Below are positions 9,033 to 18,500 of a stretch of DNA of 64,000 nucleotides, piece by piece. A program made the translations under genes and the position numbers. The DNA is from Paucibacter sp. B2R-40 (GTDB taxonomy: Bacteria; Pseudomonadota; Gammaproteobacteria; Burkholderiales; Burkholderiaceae_C), in contig NZ_JAJIRP010000008.1 in NCBI RefSeq assembly GCF_025717555.1, positions 124,001 through 188,000 of the forward strand, given 5' to 3'. The notes beneath the pieces are model-generated. The model was given only the letters and a program-made list of their open reading frames with translations. It made no database searches and had not been told where the DNA came from. How positions within the stretch are numbered: the stretch's first letter is position 1; each line of letters starts with the position of its first letter.

Positions 9033-11156
9033 ATGCTCAGCAGCGCTCCCAAACCCCGCATTCTGGTCGTCGAAGACGAAACCATCGTTGCGCGCGACCT
9101 CTTGCAACAACTGGCCGAGCTCGGCTATGAGTCGGTCGGGCATGTCACGCGCGGCGAGGACGCCATTGAACTGGCCGGGCTGGCCAAGCCCGATCTGGTC
9201 TTGATGGACATTCAACTCGGCGGTGGACTCGACGGCATCAGCGCTGCGCAGGCGATACGCGATCGGTTTAGCTTGCCGGTGGTGTTCTTGACCGCCTTTG
9301 CCGCCGATGAAACCTTGGCCCGCGCCAAACTCACCGAACCGTTTGGCTACATCCTGAAGCCCTTTTCCGAGCGCGAGTTGCGCACGGTCTTGGAAATGGC
9401 GCTTTACAAACATGGCGCCGAGGCAAGGCTGCGCGCCTCGGCGCTGCTCAGCCAGACCATTCTTGACAATATGCTGGACGGCGTCATCAGTATCGATGCC
9501 GAAGGCCAGATTCAGAGTTGCAACAAGGCGGCTTGCACCTTGTTCGGCTATACCCTCGACGAGCTGTTGGGGCGCAATGTCCGGCTGTTGATGCCCGAGC
9601 CCCACGCGGCTCAGCATGACGCTTATCTGCAGCATTACCGCGAGGGCGGCGAACAACGCGTGATTGGCAATGCGCGTGAACTCGAGGCGCGTCACCGTGA
9701 CGGTCATTTGCTGCCAATCAGCTTGCTGGTATCCGAAATCATCGGCGCCGAGCCGCGCAGCTTTATCGGCCTGCTGCGTGATATCGCGCCGGATCGTCAG
9801 CATGTTGAGGAGTTGCATAGGCTGGCTTATTACGACAGCCTGACCGGCCTACCGAACCGACGCCTGCTGACCGAGCGCCTGCAAAACGCGATGCAGGCCT
9901 CCGCGCGCAGTGGCCGCCATGGTGCCTTGATGCTCTTGGATCTGGATCACTTCAAACAACTCAACGATACCGAAGGCCATGGCGTCGGCGACGAGTTGCT
10001 TTTGCAGGTGACCCAGCGCTTGCAGCGGGTCATCCATGCGGCCTCGCATATGGGTGGCCATGCGGCACTGGTGACCGGCTCCCACCCCGAGGGCCTGATT
10101 GCACGTCTGGGCGGTGATGAGTTTGTGATCTTGCTGGAAGGCTTGAGCAGCCTTGATCACGAGGCGGCTAAGCAGGCTGAATTGTTGGCGGGCAGGGTCT
10201 TGGAGAGCCTGCGCGAGCCCTATTTGCTGCGTGACAAAAGCTATTCGGGAACGCCCAGCATCGGCATCGTGGTGCTCACGCAAGCGCCCCACAGCAGTGA
10301 CGAGTTACTTAAACGCGCCGATGTGGCGATGTACCAAGCCAAATCCGCCGGGCGCAACACAATGCGCTTTTTTGACCCCGCGTTGCAGGCGATCGCAAAT
10401 GCTTTCATCGCCTTCGAGCTTGATTTGCGTGAAGGCCTGGAGCGCCAGGAGTTCGAGCTGCATTACCAGATTCAGGTCAATAGCGCCGGTGCCGTTACCG
10501 GGGTTGAGGCCTTGCTGCGCTGGCGCCGGGGTGGCCAGCAGTTGGTGCCGCCGGCCCAGTTCATCTCGATTGCCGAAGCCAATGGCCTGATTCTGCCGCT
10601 GGGCCAGTGGGTGTTGGAGACCGCCTGCTCGCAGTTGGTGGCCTGGAGCCAGCAGCCGCTGCGCGCACACTGGAGCATGGCCGTCAACGTCAGCGCGCTG
10701 CAGTTCGCGCAAAGCGATTTTGTCGAAAGCGTCGGCCGAGCGCTGCACAAGACCGGCGCCAATCCGGCGCTCTTGAAGCTGGAGCTGACCGAGAGCATGT
10801 TGATCGACGACATCGAGGACGTGGTCGTCAAGATGAAGGCCGTCAAGGCCTACGGCGTGGCCTTCTCGCTCGATGATTTCGGCACCGGCTATTCCTCGCT
10901 GTCCATCCTCAAGCGCTTGCCGCTGCAGCAACTCAAGATCGACAAGAGCTTTGTGCACGATATTTTGAACGATCCCAATGATGCGGTGATCGCCCGCACC
11001 ATCGTGGCGCTGGCCCATAACCTCGACTTGCGGGTGATCGCGGAAGGGGTGGAGTCGGCCGCACAACGCGACTTTCTGGCGACCATAGGTTGCGATGCGT
11101 TTCAGGGTTATTTTTTCGGCCGGCCGGTGCCCGAGCCTGACTTGGACGCTGTCTAG
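9033..11156 (+). CDS. REC-PAS-GGDEF-EAL cyclic-di-GMP turnover protein
   Basis: Soluble 707-residue protein predicted to make and/or break c-di-GMP under phosphorylation control. An N-terminal receiver (about 8-125, [18 protein letters not shown]) is followed by a FixL-like PAS domain (about 140-250), a GGDEF domain (about 265-435) with an intact GGDEF signature (ARLGGDEFVILL), and an EAL domain (about 450-700) with EALLRW, NVSALQF, ELTES and DDFGTGYSSL. The EAL catalytic signatures look complete. The product-inhibition RxxD that should sit five residues before GGDEF is absent (HPEG at that place). Dual activity or phosphodiesterase dominance cannot be told from sequence. Its stop codon overlaps the stop of the convergent receiver gene on a shared CTAG. 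Confidence 0.92.
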   Translation: MLSSAPKPRILVVEDETIVARDLLQQLAELGYESVGHVTRGEDAIELAGLAKPDLVLMDIQLGGGLDGISAAQAIRDRFSLPVVFLTAFAADETLARAKLTEPFGYILKPFSERELRTVLEMALYKHGAEARLRASALLSQTILDNMLDGVISIDAEGQIQSCNKAACTLFGYTLDELLGRNVRLLMPEPHAAQHDAYLQHYREGGEQRVIGNARELEARHRDGHLLPISLLVSEIIGAEPRSFIGLLRDIAPDRQHVEELHRLAYYDSLTGLPNRRLLTERLQNAMQASARSGRHGALMLLDLDHFKQLNDTEGHGVGDELLLQVTQRLQRVIHAASHMGGHAALVTGSHPEGLIARLGGDEFVILLEGLSSLDHEAAKQAELLAGRVLESLREPYLLRDKSYSGTPSIGIVVLTQAPHSSDELLKRADVAMYQAKSAGRNTMRFFDPALQAIANAFIAFELDLREGLERQEFELHYQIQVNSAGAVTGVEALLRWRRGGQQLVPPAQFISIAEANGLILPLGQWVLETACSQLVAWSQQPLRAHWSMAVNVSALQFAQSDFVESVGRALHKTGANPALLKLELTESMLIDDIEDVVVKMKAVKAYGVAFSLDDFGTGYSSLSILKRLPLQQLKIDKSFVHDILNDPNDAVIARTIVALAHNLDLRVIAEGVESAAQRDFLATIGCDAFQGYFFGRPVPEPDLDAV

Positions 11157-11533
11157 GCCCGAGGTTTCAAAGCGCTATTGAGCGCGTCGCGCAGCTCATA
11201 GCTCTCGAAGGGCTTGACCAAGAAGCCGGCCGGCTCGCAAAGCTTGGCGCGCTGCAAGCTGTCGGGCCCGTCAAAGGCACTCAGGAACAAGCTGGGCAGG
11301 CCATAGTTGTCGCGCAGAACTTGGGCGGCGCTGATGCCGTCCATGGCGCCGGCCAGGTGCACGTCCATCAGCACCAGGTCTGGCTGCATGCCGGCGGCCA
11401 GTGCAAGCGCCTGTTCGCCGCTGGCGGCCGGGCCCAAAACGGTATAGCCCAGCGCCTGCAATTGCATGGCGATGTCGCGCGCGATGATGGCCTCATCTTC
11501 CACCACCAGGATGCGCCAGGGTCGCTGCGTCAT
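11153..11533 (-). CDS. Single-domain response regulator (lone receiver)
   Basis: A 126-residue stand-alone receiver: pocket VVEDEA, phosphoacceptor in LVLMDVHLAG, Lys in FLVKPFESYEL. It belongs to the same receiver subtype as the N-terminal domains of the plus-strand proteins starting at 3581, 6771 and 9033. It is the last gene of the minus-strand set and starts 18 bases after the HWE kinase stop, so it is the natural partner of that kinase. Its stop overlaps the convergent GGDEF-EAL stop by 4 bases. Confidence 0.9.
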   Translation of the reverse strand: MTQRPWRILVVEDEAIIARDIAMQLQALGYTVLGPAASGEQALALAAGMQPDLVLMDVHLAGAMDGISAAQVLRDNYGLPSLFLSAFDGPDSLQRAKLCEPAGFLVKPFESYELRDALNSALKPRA

Positions 11534-11551
11534 TGTGGCTTCACAGCGGCT

Positions 11552-13207
11552 TCACAGAGGCATCACCAGCGCCGTCGGCGCCAATGCCTTGAATCTGATG
11601 CTGAACGACGCGCCTTGACCCGGGGCGGAGCGAATGCTCAATGTGCCGCCGATTTGGCGACTCAAGTCATCCACCAACTGCAGGCCCAGCGAATGCTGGC
11701 GCCGGGCTTCAAAATCTTCGGGCAAGCCCGCGCCCTGGTCGCTGACGCACAAGCACCAATCGCCCAGGGCCGGATTGGTCTCTTGGGTTTGCAAGCTGAC
11801 GCAGATTTCGCTTGGCCTGTTGGCGTCCTCCGTGAGGCCATGTTTGAGGCTGTTCGAGAGCAATTCATTGACCAATAGTCCGCACGCGGCGGCCTGATCC
11901 ATGCCCACCGTGACCGAGCCCATGTTCAGCCGCAAAGCCACTTTTTTGTCGTCAAAGACCTGCGCCTTGAAGGCCTGGTTGGCGACCTGGCCCAGATAGA
12001 CACCCAGGTCCACCGAGGCAAACGTGCCCGAGCGGTAGAGCGACTCATGCAACTGCGCCATCGCACGGATACGGCCCTGCATGCTTTGCAGCACCGCCTT
12101 GGTGTCGACCACCTCGCTGCGCCCCGCCTCCAGGCGCAGCAGGCTGGAGATCACCTGCAAATTGTTTTTGACCCGGTGATGCACCTCTTTGAGTAGCGCC
12201 TCTTTTTCGCGCAAAGAGCTTTGCAAGGCCTGCTCGGCCAACAGGCGCTGGCTGATGTCGACATCGACACAGAACATCTCTGCGGCTTGGCCGGGCGTTT
12301 GCAGCAGCACATGGCTGGAGATGACCGAAACCCGGCTGCCGTCCTTGCGCTGCAGCGTCAATTCGCCGGCCGGAATAGGCCGGCCCGTGGCGGCCATCTG
12401 CGCCATCGCGTCGGCCACGGTCGCGTGCATCTCGGGCGGAATGATCAGGTCAAGCAAATTGCGCCCGATCGCTTCCTCGGCCGTGTAGCCATACAGCAGC
12501 TCGGAGGCGAGATTCCAGTAGGTGGTGCGGCCGTCCATGCGGTAGCCTTGTACGGCCACGGTGGCGATGGTGTGCAGCACCTGGTGAAAACGGATCTCGC
12601 TCTCATGCAAGGCCCGCTCGGCTTGGCGGTGCTCGCTGATGTCGGTCATCGCGACGCGCAACTGAGCGCCCGTGCTCGCGCAATGCAAGCGCACGGGCAG
12701 CAGCGAGCCGTCGCTGCGACGCAGGTTCAGCTCCAGGCTGGCCCTGCCTTCTGGAAGGTTTGCAGGCTCTTGCAGGTGCTGGTAGAACTCCCGCCAGCGC
12801 TGCAAGTCTTGGCCGGCCACCCAAAAGTTGAAAGGGCTGCCGATCAAATGCTGGCGCTCAATCCCCAAGAGCTTGACGACACAAAGATTGACTTGTTCGA
12901 TGCAAGCGGCGCCGTTGATCGTGAAATAGCCGACCGGCGCAAAGTCATACAGCTCGGCATAGCGGTCGCGCGAGGCTTCCAACTCGCGCTGAGACGCGCG
13001 TAAAGACTCGTTCTGTATTTCGAGCTCGATCTGGTACACGCGCAGTTCATGGAGCAAGCGCTGTTGTTGCTCGAGTTGCTGCTCGGGCTGCTGCTCAGGT
13101 AAAGCAGTGCCAGCTGCCGCCGCAGCGGCAGCTTCATCACGCAGGGCCCGAACTTCTGCGGCGGCGCGCAGCGCCGGATCGCAAGGCTCGTGCTGTTCGA
13201 TGCTCAT
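11552..13207 (-). CDS. Soluble PAS-PAS-HisKA_2 (HWE-like) sensor histidine kinase
   Basis: Cytoplasmic kinase of 551 residues. An Ala/Gln-rich N-terminus and a helical segment lead into PAS1 (about 70-195) and PAS2 (about 200-325). The HisKA_2 box is KEVHHRVKNNLQVISSL (His near 343), followed by HATPase_c with NELLSNSLKHG, a DQGAGLP G1 box and an intact GQGASFSIRF G2 box. There is no membrane helix, so the PAS domains probably sense an intracellular signal. The ATG at 13207 overlaps the stop of the upstream GGDEF-EAL gene by 4 bases (translational coupling), and the downstream gene encodes a lone receiver. The helix-PAS1 module is clearly paralogous to the N-terminus of the neighbouring GGDEF-EAL protein. 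Confidence 0.9.
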   Translation of the reverse strand: MSIEQHEPCDPALRAAAEVRALRDEAAAAAAAGTALPEQQPEQQLEQQQRLLHELRVYQIELEIQNESLRASQRELEASRDRYAELYDFAPVGYFTINGAACIEQVNLCVVKLLGIERQHLIGSPFNFWVAGQDLQRWREFYQHLQEPANLPEGRASLELNLRRSDGSLLPVRLHCASTGAQLRVAMTDISEHRQAERALHESEIRFHQVLHTIATVAVQGYRMDGRTTYWNLASELLYGYTAEEAIGRNLLDLIIPPEMHATVADAMAQMAATGRPIPAGELTLQRKDGSRVSVISSHVLLQTPGQAAEMFCVDVDISQRLLAEQALQSSLREKEALLKEVHHRVKNNLQVISSLLRLEAGRSEVVDTKAVLQSMQGRIRAMAQLHESLYRSGTFASVDLGVYLGQVANQAFKAQVFDDKKVALRLNMGSVTVGMDQAAACGLLVNELLSNSLKHGLTEDANRPSEICVSLQTQETNPALGDWCLCVSDQGAGLPEDFEARRQHSLGLQLVDDLSRQIGGTLSIRSAPGQGASFSIRFKALAPTALVMPL

Positions 13208-15564
13208 GTGGGTGCGACTGGCTCATCCATCAGATAGGCCTGTAAAGCCTCGATCGGCAGCGGGCGGCTGTACAAAAACCCCTGGCATTCATCGCAGCCC
13301 TGGGTTTCCAGAAAGCCGCGCTGTGCCTCGGTCTCTACGCCCTCGGCAATCACGTTCATTGCCAGGCCCACACCCAGGGTGATGATGGCGCGTGCAATGG
13401 TTTCGTCCTTGGCCAAGCCGGGCAATTTGGCGACGAAAGACTTGTCGATCTTCAGCTGATCCAGCGGCAGCTGTGCCAGATAGTTCAAAGACGCATGGCC
13501 GGTGCCGAAGTCATCCATAGAGATATGCAGACCCAAACATTTGAGTGCCAGCATGGTGCTTATGGTGGCGCCTATGTCTTCGAGCACCAGGCTCTCGGTC
13601 AGCTCCAGTTTGAGTCGCTCTGGTCGGCAAGCGCTGGCCGCCAGCATCGCCTCGATCTGCAACACAAAGTCGGCCTGCCTGAATTGCCTGGCGCTGACGT
13701 TGACTGCAATTTGCAGGTCGGCGGTGCGCGGGTCGGCCTCCCAAAGCTTGAGTTGTTGGCAGGCGGTGTGCATCACCCATTGGCCAATCGGCAGAATCAG
13801 GCCGCTGTCTTCGGCCAGCCCGATGAAGGCATCGGGCTGCAGCAGGCCCAAGCGGGGATGCTGCCAGCGCAGCAGCGCCTCCACGCCGACCATGCGCCGC
13901 TGCATGTTCACCTGCGGTTGGTAATAAAGCCGCCATTGACCCTGCTCGGTGGCGAGCCGCAGTTCGGCCTCCAACTGCACGCGCTCGTCCTGCTCAAGCT
14001 GCATGGTGGGGTCGAAAAAGCGCAGCCGGTCACGGCCCGCGCCCTTGGCCTCATACAGCGCCAGATCGGCATGTTTGAGCATTTCGGCCACTGTGTCTGG
14101 CGCGCGAAACAGCGCCGCGCCTATGCTGGCCTTGCAATGGTAGTCAAAACCCTTCAAATCGAAGGGCGGGGCCAGCAGCGCGCGCAGCGAATGGCCCACC
14201 ACGGCCGCCGCCTTGGCCGCCTGCGTCTGCGTGTCGCCCAGCTCCAGCACCAACAGCACGAATTCATCGCCGCCCTGGCGCGACACCGTGTCCTGGCTGC
14301 GCAGCGCCTCGCGCAGGCGTTGCGCCACCGCAATCAAGAGTAAGTCACCCACGTCGTGGCCCCGCGAATCGTTCAATTCCTTGAAGTTGTCCAGGTCGAT
14401 GAAGAACAAGGCACCGTATTGGCCGCTGCTGACGCTGGCGGCCAGCGCCTGCTCCAAATGCAGTTGCAACAGACGCCGATTGGGTAGCTGGGTCAGGCTG
14501 TCATGAAAGGCCAGCCTATGGATCTCGGCACTGGCCCGCTTGGACTCGCTGATGTCGCGTGAGATGCCGACAAAATGCGTCAGCTGGCCCTGTGCGTCGA
14601 AAAGCGGCGAGATCGTCAGCTCGTTCCAGAAGGACCCGCCATCCTTGCGGTAGTTGAGAATTTCCCCTGCAAACTGACGCCGCTCGCGCAGCGCCAAACG
14701 GATCGTCTCTATCGTTTTCGGATCGCTGTCCCGGCCTTGGAGAAAGCTTGGACGTTGCCCTATGGACTCGGCCGCGCTATAGCCGGTGATCGCCTCGAAG
14801 CCGGTGTTGACCAAACACAGGTGGCCGTCGGCGTCGGTGATGTGCACGCCCTCGGTGATGGCCCCAAGCGCGGCGTCACTCAGGCGCAGTCTGGCCTCGC
14901 TGGCGCGCAGCGCTGACACGTCGCTGAGCATCACGCGCAGCCCGGTGGCGCCCTCGGCCTGCATGCTCGCCTGCATGCCCGCTTGCGTGCGCAGCCCGCA
15001 TTCCACATGGGCCAGAAAATGGCTGCCGTCACGTCTTTGCAGCAGCAATTCGATCTGCTCGATTCGCTCGCCCTGCGCGATCGCTGTGCTTGCCCCTGCC
15101 TTTGCTCTTGCTTCTGCCTGCCTCAGGCGCAGGCAGAGCTGCTGCCAAGCCCCTTGCTGCGGCTCCGAAACCCAGGCGATGAAGCTGCGTCCCAGCAGAT
15201 GAGCGCGCTCTTGCCCCAGCAGCTTGACGGCCGTCAGATTGGCCTGCTCGATCAGGCCATTGGCGCTCAGCAAGAGATAGCCGACCGGCGCGAATTCATA
15301 CAACTCGGCAAAGCGGTTCCTCGATGCTTCCAGCGCCCGCTGCGCCTCGCGCAAGGCCTCGTTTTGCATCAGCAGCTCGATCTGGTGGACCTGCAGCTCA
15401 TGCAGCAGATGCTCAGGCTCGAGCGCCGGCGCCGCTGTGGCACCTGCCAAGTTGGCAGCCCAAGCGGCCTCGGCGACCCGGCCCAGCGCCAGCCGGGCTT
15501 CGTCGGCTTCTGCTTCGGCAGACGCGGCTGCGCCGGCGTCAGGGGCTGGGTCGGTGGCTGGCAT
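13204..15564 (-). CDS. PAS-PAS-GGDEF-EAL cyclic-di-GMP turnover protein
   Basis: Soluble 786-residue protein. An Ala/Glu-rich N-terminus and helix precede PAS1 (about 75-200), PAS2 (about 215-345), GGDEF (about 350-515) and EAL (about 530-780). The cyclase signature is intact (RQGGDEFVLLV), and RSQD five residues before it matches the RxxD inhibitory site. EAL signatures EALLRW, NVSARQF, ELTES and DDFGTGHASL are present. The ATG at 15564 is preferred over one at 15603 because AAGGAG (15571-15576) lies 6 bases upstream and the longer form would run into the preceding gene. It follows the CheB-CheR gene by 16 bases and overlaps the HWE kinase start, so all belong to one operon. Confidence 0.92.
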   Translation of the reverse strand: MPATDPAPDAGAAASAEAEADEARLALGRVAEAAWAANLAGATAAPALEPEHLLHELQVHQIELLMQNEALREAQRALEASRNRFAELYEFAPVGYLLLSANGLIEQANLTAVKLLGQERAHLLGRSFIAWVSEPQQGAWQQLCLRLRQAEARAKAGASTAIAQGERIEQIELLLQRRDGSHFLAHVECGLRTQAGMQASMQAEGATGLRVMLSDVSALRASEARLRLSDAALGAITEGVHITDADGHLCLVNTGFEAITGYSAAESIGQRPSFLQGRDSDPKTIETIRLALRERRQFAGEILNYRKDGGSFWNELTISPLFDAQGQLTHFVGISRDISESKRASAEIHRLAFHDSLTQLPNRRLLQLHLEQALAASVSSGQYGALFFIDLDNFKELNDSRGHDVGDLLLIAVAQRLREALRSQDTVSRQGGDEFVLLVLELGDTQTQAAKAAAVVGHSLRALLAPPFDLKGFDYHCKASIGAALFRAPDTVAEMLKHADLALYEAKGAGRDRLRFFDPTMQLEQDERVQLEAELRLATEQGQWRLYYQPQVNMQRRMVGVEALLRWQHPRLGLLQPDAFIGLAEDSGLILPIGQWVMHTACQQLKLWEADPRTADLQIAVNVSARQFRQADFVLQIEAMLAASACRPERLKLELTESLVLEDIGATISTMLALKCLGLHISMDDFGTGHASLNYLAQLPLDQLKIDKSFVAKLPGLAKDETIARAIITLGVGLAMNVIAEGVETEAQRGFLETQGCDECQGFLYSRPLPIEALQAYLMDEPVAPT

Positions 15565-15580
15565 CAGGCGCTCCTTGAAT

Positions 15581-18500
15581 CTATCCGGCCGCCTGCACTT
15601 CAATGGCCACCATCGCCAGCAAAATCAATTCGGTTTCCCCGGCCGAAGTGATGATGCGATGCGCATTCAAGACCATGCGCTGCGGCCCCAGTCCGGGGAA
15701 GTCATGCCTGACTTCATAACCGTCTATAGCCTGGTTTTTGAGCAGGATGTTCTCCAGCAGCTCGCGCAGCGCAGCGATGTTCCATTGACCATTGCCCAGC
15801 TCGTAGATCTTGCGGCCAACCGTGTCGGTCGGTGCGACCTTGAAATGCGCATAAAAACTGCGGCTGGCCGACACCACCTGCAGCGCCGCGTCCAGCACCA
15901 GCAGCGGCTCGCTGACGGTGTTGACGATGCCTTCGGCCAAGTCACGCGCCAATTGCATGCTCAGCTGGGCCGCGTCCTGGGCCGCCATTTGAGCGGCCAC
16001 TTGCTTGGCCGCGCTCAGCTCAGCGGCAGCCTGCGCGGCGGCCAAACTGGCGCGCTTGAATTCGCTCACATCGGTAAAGCTCACCACCACACCTTCGATC
16101 ACATTGTCCAGCGTGCGGTAAGGCTGGATGCGGCTCAAATGCCAGGCGCCATCGGCGGTGCTGACTTCGCGCTCGATCGGGATCAGGCTATCCAGCACGG
16201 CTTGCAAATCGGCCTGCATGGCTTGGTGCTGTGCAGCATCGAGATTGCAAGTGATATCGCTCAAAGGGCGGCCGACATCGCTGGGGATCAGCCGGTAGAT
16301 CTTCAGCGTGGCCGGCGTGAAGCGGCGTATGCACAGCTGGTGGTCGAGGAAGAGGGTGCCCGAACCAATGCTGTCGAGCAGGTTCTTCATATCGTTTTGC
16401 ACGCTGGTCAGCTGCTCGATACGGCTGTTCAGCTCGGCATTGACAGTGATGGTCTCCTCGTTAAGCGACTGCAACTCTTCTTTGGAGGTTTCCAGCTCCT
16501 CGTTGGAGGACTGCAGCTCCTCGTTGGTGGATTGCAGTTCCTCGTTGGTGGACTTCAGCTCTTCATTGAAAGCTTGCTGCTCCTCGTGGGTGGCTTGCAA
16601 GGTCTCGTTGGCAAAGTTCAGCTTGCGCTCCAGCTCCTTGATGCGCAACTGCTCGACGCTCGCAGCCTCGCTGCCGGCGCTTGAACTTGGGTTTATGCTT
16701 GAGCTTGCGCCTGCATTCGAGTCGCTGGCCTGCTGCAGCTCTTCAAAGCTGATTTGCAGCATGGGCTGCTGGTTGGCCAGCCTGGGCAGGCCGCGCACGC
16801 TGAATCTAACCGGCGAGTAGCCACCATTGGTTTTGACAGAAACCAGCTCGCTCGGCCAGCCAAGTGCGGTGCTGTTCACGGAGCCAGGGCCTGGGCCGGT
16901 GCTTGAGCCAGTGCCAGGGCCAGAGTTGGTGCCTGCGGCCGCCTGCAGCAGCGCCGTGCGCAAGCTGGGCAGCAAACCCTCGCGCGCCATCTCCAGCACG
17001 TTGAAGCTGGCCGGGCCGGGGGCAGGGCGCAGGTAGCGGCCGGTGTCGCCGTGGATGTAGAGGATGTTGCCCTCAACATCGGTGGTCACCGAAGCCGGGG
17101 CGAAGGCCTGCAAGAGCTGGCGGTTGCTGATCTCGGCAATCTGTGCGCCGAGCTTGTCGGTGCGTGCGGCAATTGCGCTTTTGGGATTCACATGGACTCC
17201 TGTTGTACCGACTTGCGGGGCCACGGCAAGCATTGAAACACCGGACAAGAGGTCAATCTTGCGATCACGGACCATACTGCCCTGTGGGCCTTCATGACGG
17301 GCCTGGTAGAACTTCCACTTGCGGTCCAGCGGCGCAAACAACTCGGGCTGATTGGTGATGCTCTCCGAAGTGGATAGAAGCAAAAGCCCATGGGGTCGCA
17401 GCGCGTAATGAAAAGTGCTGATCAAGCGCTGCTGCAACTCGGGCTCAAGATAAATCATCAGGTTGCGGCAGCTCAGCAGGTCAAGCCGGGTGAAGGGCGG
17501 GTCCTTGATGACGTTTTGCACCGCGAACACCACCATGTCGCGGACCTCCTTCTTGACCTTGTAGCTGCCACCTTCCTCCTTGTTGAAGAAGCGGCGCAGG
17601 CGCTCGGGCGTGATGTCCAACGCGATGCTGGCCGGGTAGCGGCCGGCTCGCGCCACCGCGATCGCCTCATCATCCAGGTCGGTCGCGTAGATCTGAAACG
17701 TCAGCCCCGCCACATGGCCTGTCAAAAGCTCGCCCTGCAGTTCGTGCAAGAGCATGGCGATGGAGTAGGCCTCCTCGCCGGTCGAACAGCCAGCGACCCA
17801 GACGCGGAACACACTGCCGGCCGGCTTGCTCTCCAGCAAGGGCGGCAGCAGGCTCTGCTTGAGCATCACAAAGGCTTCGGGGTCGCGAAAAAAGCTGGTC
17901 ACATTGATCAGCAACTCGCGGAACAAGAGCTGGGCCTCGGCCGGGTTCTCTTTCAGCATGCGTGCATAGACGGCGTCGTCCTCAATTTGATGCAGCGTCA
18001 TGCGGCGTTGGATGCGCCGGCCTATGGTGCTCTTTTTGTAGAGCGAAAAGTCATGCCCTACGCTGGCGCGCAGTTGCAGCAAGATCTTGTTGAGCGCGCT
18101 GGCATTTCTGAGTGGCGCCACAGCTGCCCGCGGGGGCTTGTAGCCGTTTTGTTTGCTCAAGCCCTTCAGCAGGGCTGGCATCTGCTCGGCTAACAGGACA
18201 TGCTTGGCGAGACCTGCTTTGATGGCACTTTGCGGCATGCCGTCGTAGCGGGCGCTGCTGGGCTCTTGCACCAGGCTGGTACCACCTGCGTCAAGCAGGG
18301 CGCGCAGACCCAGCGTACCGTCGCTGGCGGTGCCCGACAAGATGATGCCGATGGCACGTTCGCCTTGGTCGGCCGCGAGCGAGCGCAAAAAGCCATCAAT
18401 CGGCATGCGCTTGCCGCGCGCCACATCCGGCAGCGTCAGTTGCAATTCGCCGCCCAGGATCGCCATATCGCGGTTGGGCGGAATGATGTAGACGCTATTG

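Noticed and set aside
8775-9818. 347-codon minus-strand frame opposite the lone receiver and GGDEF-EAL genes
   Set aside because: It spans two well-supported genes on the opposite strand and lacks any family signature.
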